From contig OX393580.1 in the NCBI GenBank assembly GCA_947652605.1, positions 17,194,159 through 17,258,158 on the forward strand: DNA of 64,000 bases, in the 5' to 3' direction. Origin of the DNA: Elmis aenea. Lineage: Eukaryota > Arthropoda > Insecta > Coleoptera > Elmidae. This document shows, one piece after another, positions 1 through 11,798 of the stretch (the stretch's first letter is position 1; every line of letters starts with the position of its first letter). Under the pieces are notes generated by a model. That model was not told where the DNA came from. It ran no database searches and worked only from the letters and a program-made list of their open reading frames with translations. The translations under genes were made by a program, and so were the position numbers.

Positions 1-490
1 CATGTATTGTTATTTATAGTACGAAAAAATCCTAGGATAACGGTAAAAAATTGCTTAACAATAAAATTATGCATTAAAATCTATTTTTGTGTTAAAAAAA
101 TGATTTTCAATTGACTTTAAATATCAAATTCTACACAAATTCTATCCACTATAACAATCAACTTCATGGTTTGCCAATTACTTAGGGCCATGATTTGGCT
201 TCGACATTTCCGTGTTTATCACTTATTCATCAAATCCTAGCTTTCTGTCAATCGAGTGGAATTATAGTCGGACGTTACGTAGTCGGCCCTGTAAGTAACT
301 TAATTAGGAAGTTTGATTACAGTCGGACGTGGTACTGAAAAACATTGGTAATTATTTTCCCTTGGGCAAAACTGCCCGAACAACAAACTTAATGAAGATG
401 ATTAAATAGGCACAGGACGTATTTGGCTTAAATTTTATACTTTAGGGACAAGTTTTTAATATTTTGAATGGTTGATTATTTTCTAAAGCA
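1..490. other. AT-rich stretch, no feature seen
   Basis: No repeat ends, splice-flanked open frame or RNA gene could be recognised here. A pair of similar short phrases containing 'agtcggacgt' occurs near 268-278 and 321-331, but it is too short to call a repeat family. The stretch ends at the TA dinucleotide that flanks the foldback element beginning at 493. Confidence 0.4.
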
Positions 491-567
491 TACAGGGTGC
501 ACCACGACCCTGAGATTCTTCGATAGCTCCTTTATTAATGAAAATATCAAAAAATGTTTATTACAAA

Positions 568-1025
568 CAGGGCTCGAAACCGAAAAAATTTTTGGTTAAC
601 GGTTAACCGAAATCGAGAACTTTATTTTTATAACGGTTTTTGTTGAAAAACCGGTTTTATTCGTAAAAAACCGGTTTAGAAAAAACGGGTTAAATTAACC
701 GGTTTTTAAAATTATTTTGAGCAGGAATGCAAAGTATGAAATGATATTATTTATTTATAATTTTATAATAAATGTACAATCAAAAGTTCAGAAATGACTT
801 TTGGTAAACTAATCGCATTTACTACAGATTTTGTATTTTTCATCGTAATTTTTATTAAAAAAAGACGTTAAAAAAACCGGTTTTTTATTATTTTGGTTAA
901 AGGTTACCGTTTTTTTTGCCTTTAAAAATAACGGTTTCGGTTTCGGTTAAAAATCACTTTTTCTGACAAAAAATAACGGTTAACCGGTTTTTTAAACCGG
1001 TTTAAAAAACCGGTTTCATGCCCTG
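568..1025. mobile_element. hAT MITE rich in AACCGGTT palindromes
   Basis: Imperfect 15-bp inverted termini (CAGGGCTCGAAACCG on the left; reverse complement of the right end CAGGGCATGAAACCG) are bracketed by a perfect 8-bp direct repeat ATTACAAA at 560-567 and 1026-1033, the hallmark of hAT transposition. The 458-bp interior has no coding potential. It contains at least seven AACCGGTT palindromes clustered towards both ends, which could be subterminal transposase-binding sites. It has inserted into the left arm of the foldback element at 493-2865, so it is the younger of the two. Excising it and one TSD restores symmetry with the right arm. Confidence 0.93.
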
Positions 1026-1699
1026 ATTACAAATATTGTGCGAACCTATTTTCTACATAACCTAAAATTATTTTCAAATATACAGGGTGTTTCGTTTGAC
1101 CGGCACATATTAAAATTTAATTTTTTTAAATAGAACACCCTGTATATTTTTACATTTTTGGATTCCTCTTAAAATTTACTTTAAAAAATGTATAAGGTTA
1201 TATGGGTCTTAAGTCAACCGTTTTCGTAAAATTTACATTTTTGTGAAAATTTTGAGCGATACAGCACTTTCAATTTTTTTTACATTAAAGTTATTTAAAA
1301 AAGCGGTAAAATTTCGTTTAAAATGTAGATTGACAATAGATTAATTAACACTTTGCGCTAGCTACATTTTAAAAATATTATACAGGGTGTTTTTTACGCT
1401 TGGTCAAACTTGTGAAACTTTAAACATCGATAAGTCATTTTTCTTAAATGCAACACCCTGTATATTTTTACATTTTCTTTTAGAGAATCTAATTGTCTTT
1501 CGAAATTATTAAGCATGTCCTATACCTAAAGTTAATATTTTTCGAGCTATCTCGATTTTTATTAGTATTACTAAGGCAATTAAAATATTTTAAAGTCGGC
1601 CATGGACGTAAGTCGTAATTTTTCAAAGAATTTTTAAACAAAATAATAAAAAGGGCTGCAACTTTAATTTTAGTCCAATAATGTACCCCTTTTCCCCGA

Positions 1700-1822
1700 A
1701 ATTTATCGTATAAATTGTTTAAAATTATATCCTTGTTCATGTTCTACGCACAGCCGTAGATGTTGTCTCAAAGACTCTAGCACTCTTGATAACATTTCGG
1801 GGGTTATACCATTAAAAGCAAC
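1700..1822 (-). pseudogene. inverted duplicate of the transposase C-terminus
   Basis: Read on the - strand, this stretch carries GITPEML, RVLESLRQHLRLCVE and a terminal FIR followed by a stop. It is a second, inverted copy of the last ~40 residues of the fragment at 1833-2153. It joins the main fragment at the element's apex, so the palindrome arose by duplication of the 3' end of a transposase gene together with its terminal repeat, not by chance similarity. Confidence 0.8.
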
Positions 1823-1832
1823 ACAGCAAGTA

Positions 1833-2153
1833 ATGCAGTTGTCGAACACAGAATATCCTAATAGATGGATAGGGCGAGGTAGACCAATCTCCTGGCCACC
1901 TACGTCACCTGATCTTACCCCTATAGATTTATTTTTGTGGGGACCCATAAAGCAAGTGTATCAAGACCCCCCAACAACTGTTGAAGATGTGCAGAACAGA
2001 ATTCGTGTTGCTTTTGATGGTATAACCCCCGAAATGTTATAAAGGGTGCTAGATTCTTTCAGACAACGTCTACGGCTGTGCGTAGAACAAGGACATATTC
2101 TTGAACAATTTATACGATACATTTCGGAAAAATGGGGTACATTATTGGACTAA
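1833..2153 (+). pseudogene. mariner-type transposase C-terminus (DDE fragment)
   Basis: The + frame from 1833 shows WPPTSPDLTPIDLFLWG, the third catalytic-aspartate block of insect IS630-Tc1-mariner (DDE_3) transposases. It is followed by a Val/Asp-rich helix and ITPEML, a typical C-terminal phrase. A stop at 2040-2042 is followed by in-frame homologous sequence (RVLDSFRQRLRLCVEQ, ending EQFIR) to 2153, so the stop is a disabling mutation inside a formerly longer frame. The helix-turn-helix domain and the first two aspartate blocks are absent. An inverted copy of the terminal part occupies the - strand at about 1700-1820, and a second copy lies on the - strand at 46848-47140. This fragment assigns the foldback family to IS630-Tc1-mariner; it cannot itself be active. 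Confidence 0.85.
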
Positions 2154-2867
2154 AATTAAAGTTGCAGCCCTTTTTATTGTTTGGTTTAAAAATTCTTTGA
2201 AAAATTACGACTTACGTCCATGGCCGACTTTAAAATATTTTAATTGCCTTAGTAATACTAATAAAAATCGAGATAGCTCGAAAAATATTAACTTTAGGTA
2301 TAGACAATGCTTAATAATTTCGAAAGACAATTAAATTCTCTACAAGAAAATGTAAAAATATACAGGGTGTTGCATTTAAGAAAAATGACTTATCGATGTT
2401 TAAAGTTTCACAAGTTTGACCAAGCGTAAAAAACACCCTGTATAATATTTTTAAAATGTAGCTATCGCAAAGTGTTAATTAATCTGTTGTCAATCTAAAT
2501 TTTAAACGAAATTTTACCGCTTTTTTAAATAAATTTAATGTAAAAAAAAATTGAAAGTGCTGTATCGCTCAAAATTTTCACAAAAATGTAAATTTTACGA
2601 AAACGGTTGACTTAAGACCCATATAACCTTATACATTTTTTAAAGTAAATTTTAAGAGGAATCTAAAAATGTAAAAATATACAGGGTGTTCTATTTAAAA
2701 AAATTAAATTTTAATATGTGCCGGTCAAACGAAACACCCTGTATATTTGAAAATAATTTTAGGTTATGTAGAAAACAGGTTCGCACAATATTTGTATTAA
2801 ACATTTTTTGATATTTTCATTAATAAAGGAGCTATCGAAGAATCTCAGGGTCGTGGTGCACCCTGTA

Positions 2868-4374
2868 TATGTTCAAAGTTTACTAATTTTTTGGAAAGCT
2901 ATAAGTCATTGCTAATGTAAATTTGGTATCTTGGGCCAGTTACGTTAATTTGTTATTCTCTCTATCTCTACTTTGCGGGTTTAAAAATGAAACTAAGACA
3001 TAAATCAGGGAATGTTGCAACATGTAAAAGAATATTTTAAAACTTTTGCAGCAATGATGAATCAATAGAATAAACCCAAATATAAGATGATTCAGGCTTG
3101 GTACATTATCTCTCAACCGTTATGGCAAGCGTTTACAATATAAATTTTAACTTAAGTTGTTAGGTGTCGCAAGACTTGACAAACAAACACCTGCGACAAA
3201 GGATTTTTTAAATCGTAAATCAATAGTTGGTAAAAAAAAAGGAGAAATTTTGTATGCGTATACTTGCTTCCTACTCAAATATGAAGGTGTCGTGCGCTTT
3301 TGTAACTTAATTTTGGTTTCATTAAATGGAAAGATCCGACTGGTTAGGCTCTGTTAATGTTTCTTTCGCTTTAAGCATACAATCCTAGTAATTATTTTAA
3401 AACTTTACAAGTAGATATATTTTACATTTGAAGTTTGTGAAACCTTAAAAATACGTATCAAAAAAATAAAACAAAAATTAATTTTTTAAGTAAAATTGGG
3501 ACAGATAAGTTCTAGTAAATCATAGCTATTACTTATAGGTACAATGCAAAAAAATTAACAGCTAAAAATTGCTTTATTTAGTTCATTTTATTTCATTTAT
3601 TATTCCACACAAGATTTAAATCTGTGATGAATATATTGGTTATTAAATTAATATAAAATATAATTAAAGATAAATAAATACAGTAAATTGAATAATTTTT
3701 TTAAACAATAAAAACATAATTTTTTGAAATTGGTTGAGTTATTTCAGAATTTTTCAGGCACCTATGGTTTTATAAATAATAAACCAATATTTTAGTAGCT
3801 AAATAGACACTTAATTAAAGGTTTCCAGTTGGGTAAATTGAAATAAACTAAGACAAATGCAAGCTAAAAACGCAAGACAAGTGCAAGCTAAAAACGTAAA
3901 ACAATTTTAAAAGCACTTGTTTATTATAACTGTGTAGTTGAAGTGAAGTTTTCTATGAAAACTGTTGATGCAAGCATTACTATGGTTTTAAAATAATTGG
4001 TTTAGCATGTCAACCATAAAACCGTTGTAATTTGATAGCAATAAATTACTTTTATTAGGGCACTAGATTATGCAAGGAAGACACAAAGATTCTCTTTAAT
4101 TACTCAACTCTGCAATGAAAAATAAGGTCTGTCCTATAGTAACTTACAGATGTATTTTTGATCAAATTGCAACAGTTGTGCAGTGATCTTTAGGCAAAAA
4201 TTATTTATCCTTTAAAAACTTTATTCCTAGTTAGTTTAAGTTTAGTAAAAGCCAAACGCGAAATATTTTTGAAACTATTTCGGTTTTCTGCAAAAAAAAA
4301 TTACAAAAAGTAATAATTTAAAATTTTTCAACCTAAAAAAATTAATCAACGAACGATAAATTCTGTTGCTGGTG
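2868..4374. other. AT-rich intergenic or upstream DNA, no gene seen
   Basis: No terminal repeats, satellite units, exon-like GC islands or RNA genes were recognised. An open frame at 3157-3357 (66 codons) has no family motif and ordinary AT-driven composition, so it is treated as chance. Confidence 0.4.
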
Positions 4375-4376
4375 TA

Positions 4377-5696
4377 GGGGAGACCGGGGATAAAAGTAAC
4401 ACGGGTAGGTTGTAACAGTGCCTATAGTTTCTTTAATTTTTGTTTTATATCGCCCTAAACGCTTTTGCAATGTTAAGTTACATCCAGCTCCCTACCTACA
4501 TTGCTAGTTTTCATCTGTCATAGAGGTTAACTTTTTGCCAGCCAGAGTCACTATTTTCCGCCTAAAAGTTACTGCGTTGTCTCATCCGTCGAGTAACTTT
4601 TAGGCGATCTCTAAAATAGGAACAAAAAAGTACCTATATTATTTTGTTCCAAATTTAGTTGGCTATTGGTGGATGCAATACAATTTGACGTTAGAATCGT
4701 GGTTAATTGTGGATTCCCTGAATTTTTTTTTGTGTACACTTGGGGTCAAAAGTAACAAAGTGTTACAACCAACCCCAATTAATCTTTTCACTTGCAAATG
4801 TTCACTCTTAGCACATAATTGGTGGCTTTCTTCGTAGATGAGAATATACAAGAGTTGTCGGAATAATTTTCCAGTTTGTTGTATCTTTTTGATTCACATT
4901 TTTAAATATGTAGGTACTTATAATCTTGGCAAACCTGGTAACTGCAGTCCCAAATTATTAAATTATAAAACGCAGTATATAATATCGGTTTAATAATGGA
5001 AATGTATGTAAAGCTAAATCATTTCTTAAAAAGCATTTTAAATTGTAAAACCTATGTAAATTGGTAAGATCTGGTACTTTTGGTTTTCCTACCAGCCGCC
5101 ATTGTTTTTATTCTATTACCTTAATATTTATAACTTAATATAAACAAAGCTTTAACCAACCCAACTTAACCTAACCCTCTCTTACTGATTTAATGAATGA
5201 CGGTCAGTTTAAGGGCGGTTAGATTTTTTAAAAATAAAACAAACAGTTATTATGATCCAGTAAAAATTTAATAATTTGGGACCGCCCTTACCTGGTATGC
5301 CATACTGTTCACTTATCATTTTGTATTGTACCAAAGATATTTTTTTTTATTTTTTCATTTTGCTAATGTGTATTTTTGAATAAAATATTAATTTTGTTGA
5401 TGAATACTAATATATTTACTCACTACTTATGAGCTGTGTAAATTATTTTGCCGTTACAACTTACCCCAATCATTGTTACTTTTAGCCCCAACGTTGAGGT
5501 TGAAAGTAACAGCTGTCTTACTAAAGAAAAATTTTTTTTTCTAACAGTTGCTTTACGAAACACACGAAATAAATATCTTGGAAGCAAGACAAATGTCCAA
5601 TCTATCATTAAACCAATTTGGATGTAAAAAATTTGTAATAATCTATGAGAAATTAAATAAAAACAAAAAAATGTTACTTTTATCCCCGGTCTCCCC
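4377..5696. mobile_element. GGGGAGACC-terminal DNA transposon, TA-flanked (copy 1)
   Basis: Inverted termini begin GGGGAGACCGGGGATAAAAG on both sides, extend over the following AGTAAC, and are flanked by TA (4375-4376, 5697-5698). A variant of the internal phrase 'ggggt(c/t)aaaagtaac' recurs in both orientations inside, giving nested subterminal repeats. A strong hairpin (CGCCTAAAAGTTACT paired with AGTAACTTTTAGGCG) lies near 4559-4605. A shorter relative occupies 41229-42100. No transposase is recognisable; the small open frames do not match any family I know. TA target use fits several superfamilies, so the superfamily is left open. Confidence 0.85.
4559..4605. repeat. hairpin inside GGGGAGACC element
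   Basis: CGCCTAAAAGTTACT is followed after a short loop by AGTAACTTTTAGGCG, a near-perfect stem of about 15 bp. The same hairpin is present in the second copy (near 41408-41455), with a few changes inside the loop and stem. It is therefore part of the family consensus and not a local accident. Confidence 0.8.
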
Positions 5697-5698
5697 TA

Positions 5699-8220
5699 CT
5701 CTCAAAACAATATTAATTTTGCAAAACTGCACGAAGCAAGCAAATCAGTACAGAGCAATATTGACCCAAGAAAACAAATTTACATATTAGACAGAAAACA
5801 ATAACTACAAAGTACGGAAGATAATGGAAATGCCGTGTTTATACACGCTGCAATGAAAACACTTGAATATTCTGTTGTACCTAAATAAAGAAACTAATAA
5901 GATGTAAGATGATATTCAAATTTTGTACAATATTATCAAAGAGTGCGCAGTTATTTTTAGGTACACAATCTGCAGGATAATATTAATTTTTTATAATACA
6001 AAAATAAATATTTTGAACACGAAGAATCAACAATACTTGCAAAAATGTTGAGTTATTTTATTAGTTGTATTCAGCAACGCTTAGAAAAAGTTCTGCCCAT
6101 TTTTTGTCTATTTAGAAATTTGCCAATTTGTATGATAATGCTGCAATATTGAATACAGTTACAATATCACTAGGATTTTAGTATAGTTTGTTAATTAGTA
6201 AAACACGTTAGCTATTAATGAGAAAAATGCGATTAATTCAGAAGATATTGCAAAATTTGCTTGTAACCCCGAAGCGAAAGAAATGCGTGTTAATTATTAA
6301 ATCTAATTAATATCTAGACCAATTTGCTGATCCCCAAGTAGCATACAACGAATTTCTATGTATAGTTTGGTGTACGGTTAACAGATGGCCCTAATATCCT
6401 AACAATCAGTAACAAATATTACAAGAACTAGGATTGTATTTCATTAAAAAACATGGGTTATTTTTAGGGCACACTATTTTGTTTCGTGTTCAGTTTGTTT
6501 TGCTTTGCTTTTGTTTTAATACTCTTTGACTACAATATTTGGCGAGCGTTGTATTTTGTTTTTGCAAATTTAACTCACTACAAAGACGGATTGCATATTA
6601 TTACGTTTTATTTTGTTTCGCTTTTTCGTTTGTTTAAATTTTGTTAGCATTTCTATCGTTTGATTTTTGTTTCGCATTTCGTTTGTTTTGATCCCGTTTC
6701 GTTTTTCTACGATTACTCCATTCCGTTCCGCAATAATTGGCGAGGCTTCTGATCCTTTGAAAAATTATTTTTTTCGCAAAACAGATCCGTCATCTCATCG
6801 AATATAGGTCACTGTATCAAAATATATCGCATTTACAAGCGTAAAAAATTAAGAATGGAAAAATCTCGGACGTAATCGCATCTGCGTGTTGCGAAACGCA
6901 CGCAACTGTTTTAAAAAACCAAATATTAATAACTGGCACAAGTACGAAACGAAATTAATTAGAAGTGAACGAGAGTACATGTAGCTTTTTGAAAGTTTGC
7001 ATCGGCAATTAGACAATTACATCAGAAAAAAAATATTTATTTATTAAAACAAAAGTTATTGGCAATGTATCCGGTTTTGGCGCAACATTCATACCGGAAA
7101 CGGTTCTGTTTACGCTGAACTTCTGGCTTACACAATATTTTTTTTAATAAAGTTGAAACTCGCGTGAATATCCATAAACCTGTTCGGGAAATATATTTAA
7201 AAAACGTGTTTTTGACACAGACACAATCGAGGGGAATCCGGTGACATATTTCGGTTTATCATAAATATAATAATCTTTGGAACGTGTGAAAAACGGGTGA
7301 AAGCACGCTAAGGAATTGTCTGTTTTTATTGAAGCGACAACTACATATAGAAAATACAATATTCGAACGAAAAAAATGGATTAAATTCGTTTGCGAGCTA
7401 TAAACGAATTTCACTTCTGAAAAATACAAATATTAACGATATTTTGGATTTTGGGAAAACAAATGAATACCGATTAGTTCTATAATCATTTGTCAGACTA
7501 TCAACAACAAAAAACACTATGTGTTTTTAATAAAACAGCCACATATTGTGAAATTAAGGTTTAAAACGAGGCCAATGTATATTTGTATCGATATCAATGT
7601 GCAATTTTCACAAAAATAATCACACGATGCTTCAAAACAAAGCTTTTAAATTAATGTTTAGTAATAAAATCACATTTAAGTAATAAACTTAATTACTATT
7701 TACATGAAAATTGGATAAAACTAGTGGAAAAACTTCACAAATCTATTACTTTTTTAACTATTTCTTTTTTATGAAAAACTGCAGTATTTTTTAAAAACAT
7801 GTGATTTAAAATTTGCTTAGCTCTTTGACAACACAATACAACAACCAACATTCAACAAATATTTTCTAACATCCTTCTTTGATGTTCGCCAACAATACAC
7901 AACCGTGCATAAATAATAATTCATTCTTTTGCATGGGTGATATAACTTTTGCGCATTTATCATAGAAGACGTAGCATTAGGACAAATTGTCGGTGTAGCG
8001 ACTAGTAATTTTGGCTACACAGCTTATTCAAAATGTGATTTAAGGTACATGGAATGCTTTTGTGGATTGTTATAGACGAAATGAACCATCATACGATGGT
8101 TATGCAGAATATAAAAGAATATGTGCGGTTTTTTAACAATAAAAGCAATTCGTTTTGGGATTGAAGGTTAAGCCATTGAATGAATTGGTGGGTACAGCTG
8201 GCAAAATTGGGAATTTGTGT
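5699..8220. other. AT-rich DNA without recognised genes
   Basis: Nothing diagnostic was found. A stretch at about 6470-6720 is rich in 'gttt(c/t)g' and 'tttgctttg' phrases and has a strong T/G bias, giving weak internal similarity but no countable repeat unit. A CpG-richer patch near 6720-6970 ends without an open frame. The - strand frame at 7144-7359 (71 codons) has no recognisable motif. Confidence 0.35.
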
Positions 8221-8240
8221 TAAATTTTAGCAAAAGAGTC

Positions 8241-8845
8241 TTTGAAATTTGCTAGTTTGACTTTTGAACATGAAAAAGACAAAAAATTTGTACAATAAGC
8301 GATTGTTAAAGCCGGTTGTGCTTTGTTTTAATGCATTTAAGCCAAGAATTAGGAGAATTTGCGTTTAGACATTAGAGTTTTTTCAATGGAGGGTTTGAAA
8401 TTTGTTAGTTTGGCTGAGAAACGTATAAAAAATAAGTTTTGCTTCTGTTTTTCATTGAACGTTGACAATCATCAATTGTTAAAGCGGGTTGTGCTTTGTT
8501 TTAATGCATTTAAGCCAAGAAGATGGAGAATTTGCGTTAAGACATTTGAGTTTTTTTAATGGAGGGTTTGAAATTTGTTATTTTGTCTAGGAAACGTGTA
8601 AAAAACAAAAAATTTGCTTCTGTTTTTAATTGAACGTTGACAATCATCAATTGTTAAAGCTGGTTGTGTTTTGTTGTACAGATTTCGCGTTAAAATATAT
8701 AAGTTTGTGTAATAGAGGTTTAGAAATTTGTTTGGCTAGCAAACGTATAAGAAACAAAATTGTTTTTTTGTCTTTCATGGGAATAATTGGACGATTACAA
8801 TCATCAATTGTTTAAGTTGGATGTGTTTTGTTTTACTTGAATGAA
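8241..8845. repeat. imperfect tandem repeat, four units of ~155-175 bp
   Basis: The phrase 'tttgaaatttg(c/t)tag' recurs at 8241, 8394, 8567 and (diverged) 8719. The phrase 'ggttgtgctttgttttaatg' recurs at about 8314 and 8485, and in altered form at about 8661 and 8817. Spacing of the two landmarks agrees, giving units of roughly 152 to 176 bp. The first two units are the most alike; later ones carry indels. Open frames at 8359-8559 and 8630-8815 are by-products of the repetition. It may be a short satellite-like expansion; no flanking inverted termini were seen. Confidence 0.85.
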
Positions 8846-8849
8846 GGTA

Positions 8850-9900
8850 CTACATGGGAATTGTTATGAGTATTTGGATTGGGTCTAAGTTTAAATTAGA
8901 TCGGGTAAAGTCTAAAAATTGACCTACTGTTCATTCGTTAGTAATGCTAAATTAATTTATTAGACAAAAATTATAAAATGGTTCTGTTTATAATTTAATT
9001 GACTGACGCGTGGTTGCTGAGGGCAGAAGTCGCTTTAAAAGTAGAGGAAATGTTTTCTTTTCACCGGTTTTAATTGTTGAAAGGACTGTTATGAAGGGAT
9101 GATCTTGAATCATTGGTATGTTGATGCGTTAAGAGTGTTGTAAGTCGTAATTTTTGCAGCTGCAGTTACGTAGAGCACTATAAAATCAATAATCCCCTAA
9201 AAAATTGGTAGGTAACTGGACAATGGCGCAATGGCAAAAATTGGGGATATGCGCAAAAATAGAAAACCACGTTAAAAACTACGGTGAACGTGCGCAAATG
9301 CACAAGAACAAGAAAAAAGTCTATTTCTGATTGGTTCTCAATAATTGCAAAATCAATACGCAGTTTAATACAATTTAATTGATCAAACATCCCCGATTTA
9401 TTATTAGCTCAGTTCAGGATGGGCAAATATTTATGTAATGCAATTAAATTCAACAAACATTCAGAACTTACGGATTCGGCATGAATGCACATTAGGCAAA
9501 ACTGCGAAAATCCTTTAATTACGTCCAAGTATGTGGGTTTTCCGCGATTTCGTCGGCACTTATCATCACACAACATACATTTTTAAAAGCATTTCCGAAG
9601 CGGAAGTAAACGTTTGCTTCCACAATGTGGCGATGCACTAAAATTCGCGAAAATATCGCAAAAAAACAAAAACGAGCTTTTTTCGAAAATTACTCATTTA
9701 ATTTTTAATTCCACGTAAAAGCGATCGAATAACCAAAAATAAGACATCCGGTTATTATTAGTCATGCACGTTTTTTAATTACTTTCCGCGAATTAAATTG
9801 TTATTAAATAAATATTAAGTATATTTCACTTCATAAATAAAATTTTCGCTTAAGTTGCGTTTTTTTTTTGTTTATTGTAAACAAAACACTGCACTTTTTT
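8850..9900. other. non-coding DNA, no feature seen
   Basis: Mixed AT-rich sequence with a moderately GC-richer part (9180-9700). The - strand frame at 9178-9390 lacks any recognisable domain or splice context. Nothing else can be supported. Confidence 0.35.
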
Positions 9901-9929
9901 AACAATCGGTTCAACAATCAACAACCGTA

Positions 9930-10230
9930 GCAACCGTACAATGCAGCCCAGGCAGTTGCAATTGTTGAAACAATCGTCAGCGATAGCCCGCCGAATTCTT
10001 ACTTTCTGCGTGCTGTGAACACTTGCGCGTCGACCTGCCGCGTTTACCGCCTACTAACATTTGAGCAGTACTTGCTCTCGGTGGCACTTAGCTTTGCCCA
10101 TCATGGCTGCTAACGCTGAGATCAGAAAAACCGGTCATGTCCGTACGTCCGCCCGACTTACACTGCAACAATGCACCATTCTTGCTCTATTATTGAACCT
10201 CTCAGGCGTCTAACACACATTGTTGCTTAT
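9930..10230. promoter_or_regulatory. GC/CpG-richer tract, possible regulatory region or 5' UTR
   Basis: This tract contains many CpG dinucleotides (for example around 9990-10050 and 10140-10160) against an AT-rich background and no sign of transposon origin. A 36-codon frame begins MAANAEIRKTGHVRTS at 10103 on the + strand, but it stops without a donor site and I recognise no family. I would read the tract as a candidate promoter, enhancer or untranslated exon; the strand cannot be decided. Confidence 0.25.
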
Positions 10231-10559
10231 GGAAATTGAAATTGGCGCGATTTCGCGCGCACATTTTCACGACAATTAACTCCTTCCTAACATAACCCAT
10301 CCCTTACATCCTCTTAAAGCACCAAAACATTTGAAAATCGCCGAAAAATTCCCAATAAAATACCTCTCCCCGCATAATTTCCACCGTACTATTAATTAAG
10401 GACAACACATCCTTCCCAATCCTTCCTCTTATCCTTCACCGAATCCTTTAACAATAAGCTCGTTTAAAAGCTCCCGAAACAAAACGTAAACCAAACAAAA
10501 GCGATACTGTTTGGTTTTTTGTTTCGGAATCGAAAATTAATATTGTTTTTGATGGAATA

Positions 10560-10770
10560 GTAAAGTTGTACACATAAATATCCCATTAAGAAAGCAACTT
10601 CCGGGATGTGCAAACGTGCGAATGGTCTTCGCACATTTCCGTGTGCATCGGTCGTTTTTCCCCGTCGCATCAACCCCTAACCCCCACCAAACCCCAAGAG
10701 TATGCAAATATTTCCGGGAATTTACAAAGTGTGGCCGCGGACGCAATAATTAGTTTAATATTTAGGTTCG
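10560..10770. promoter_or_regulatory. second GC/CpG-richer tract
   Basis: A ~200 bp patch is enriched in GC and CpG between AT-rich flanks. Two overlapping - strand frames (10464-10673, 10537-10746) cross it but show no domain and no convincing splice borders. It is noted as a possible conserved non-coding or untranslated segment. Confidence 0.2.
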
Positions 10771-11269
10771 CGCCGTCTTAAGTAGTTTTTGCAGGATTTT
10801 TTTCGTTGTTGTGCTATACTGTCTACGATTTTTTACGATTCCACGCAATGAATGGGTTGATTGTGCGTTTTTTCTTGCGGGTTCTTAAGAAGCTCATTAC
10901 TGTTTTTAATTGCAAGATGCAGATTTGTTTTGTTGGGCTGAGGAATGTATGTTCGGGATTACATGTGGGTTTTTTTGGAGTTTTATCGTCATTGTAATTG
11001 CGTTTAGGTAATTAGTTAATGTTACATTAAAATTTTGTGTACGGAACGAAAATAAAAACGTTTCATTAGGTTGGCGCGTTTAGATAACTCGAGTAATCAA
11101 AAATAGATTAAATAGCAATTATATTTGGTGTAGTTAAATTACACAGGTCATACTCACATTATGTTAACTTGGTGTCGAAAAACACAAATTTGAAATCACG
11201 TTTAGTTATCATTGGAAACAGAAATATTGCGTATTGACTAAACACTGCTAAGTTCATGTGTAAAATGTT

Positions 11270-11580
11270 TTTTGTGTGCTTCAAATCGTAACATGGCGTA
11301 CCATACACATTCACCCCTCACCCCGACAGTGCGCGTATTTCTCTTCCGCCCTTACTTATGTCCCCTCTACCCCCGCGCAAAACAAACCGTATCGATTTTG
11401 GGAGCACGGTACCTAATATATACTGTGCTTGCAGTAGTTGAGTTGCTAGGGTATGTGCCCTATTCAGCCCAGAACCGATCCTTCGGTTCCGCTTTCATCC
11501 CTCCGCCAGGGGTGCGACGGACGACGCCAGTACGTCGTAGCTAACGTTGATTTCTTACCCTGCAGATGTATGTTCCTATA
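11270..11580. promoter_or_regulatory. GC-rich tract with TATA-like motif
   Basis: GC-rich sequence with C-rich runs (11310-11380) and a CpG cluster (11500-11545) encloses the motif TATATA at about 11416. A 90-codon + frame (11272-11544) spans it but has an unremarkable, Pro/Arg-rich translation and no recognised family. It could be a promoter with an untranslated exon on either strand. Confidence 0.25.
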
Positions 11581-11798
11581 TATTGCTTGCTGCAGCTAAG
11601 GTAGAGAAAGAAGGAAACTCTACGTAATAAAAATAAGACAGACGCCATTTTGAAATGGGTTTTTATGCGACCATAAAACATAAAAGACTCATTTCGGCCT
11701 AATCAATGCGAGGGTACTTTTTTATTGTAATGTTAAGTTAAAAGTATAGTATAGTTACCATCATACTTTAGTTGCTACCCTCTTTATAGCCCACTAAC

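Larger units (their letters stand above)
493..2865. mobile_element. TA-flanked CAGGGTG foldback element, mariner-derived (copy 1)
   Basis: The termini CAGGGTGCACCACGACCCTG and its reverse complement are each flanked by TA (491-492 and 2866-2867), the usual target of IS630-Tc1-mariner transposons. The left half is the inverted copy of the right half over hundreds of bases, with the apex near 1820. Near the apex the + strand encodes the C-terminal part of a DDE transposase, and the left arm carries an inverted duplicate of its last part. Further CAGGGTG/CACCCTG pairs are nested inside both arms (near 1084/1136, 1384/1455, 2364/2435 and 2682/2735). Without the hAT insertion at 568-1025 the element is 1907 bp, almost exactly the length of the copy at 46102-48010, which lies in the opposite orientation. 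It looks like a non-autonomous derivative formed by inverted duplication of one end of a mariner-like element. Confidence 0.9.

Noticed and set aside
10103..10213. 36-codon frame beginning MAANAEIRK with good start context
   Set aside because: It ends at a stop without a donor site, has no recognised family and lies in a CpG-rich tract where longer frames are common. Kept only as part of a possible regulatory tract.
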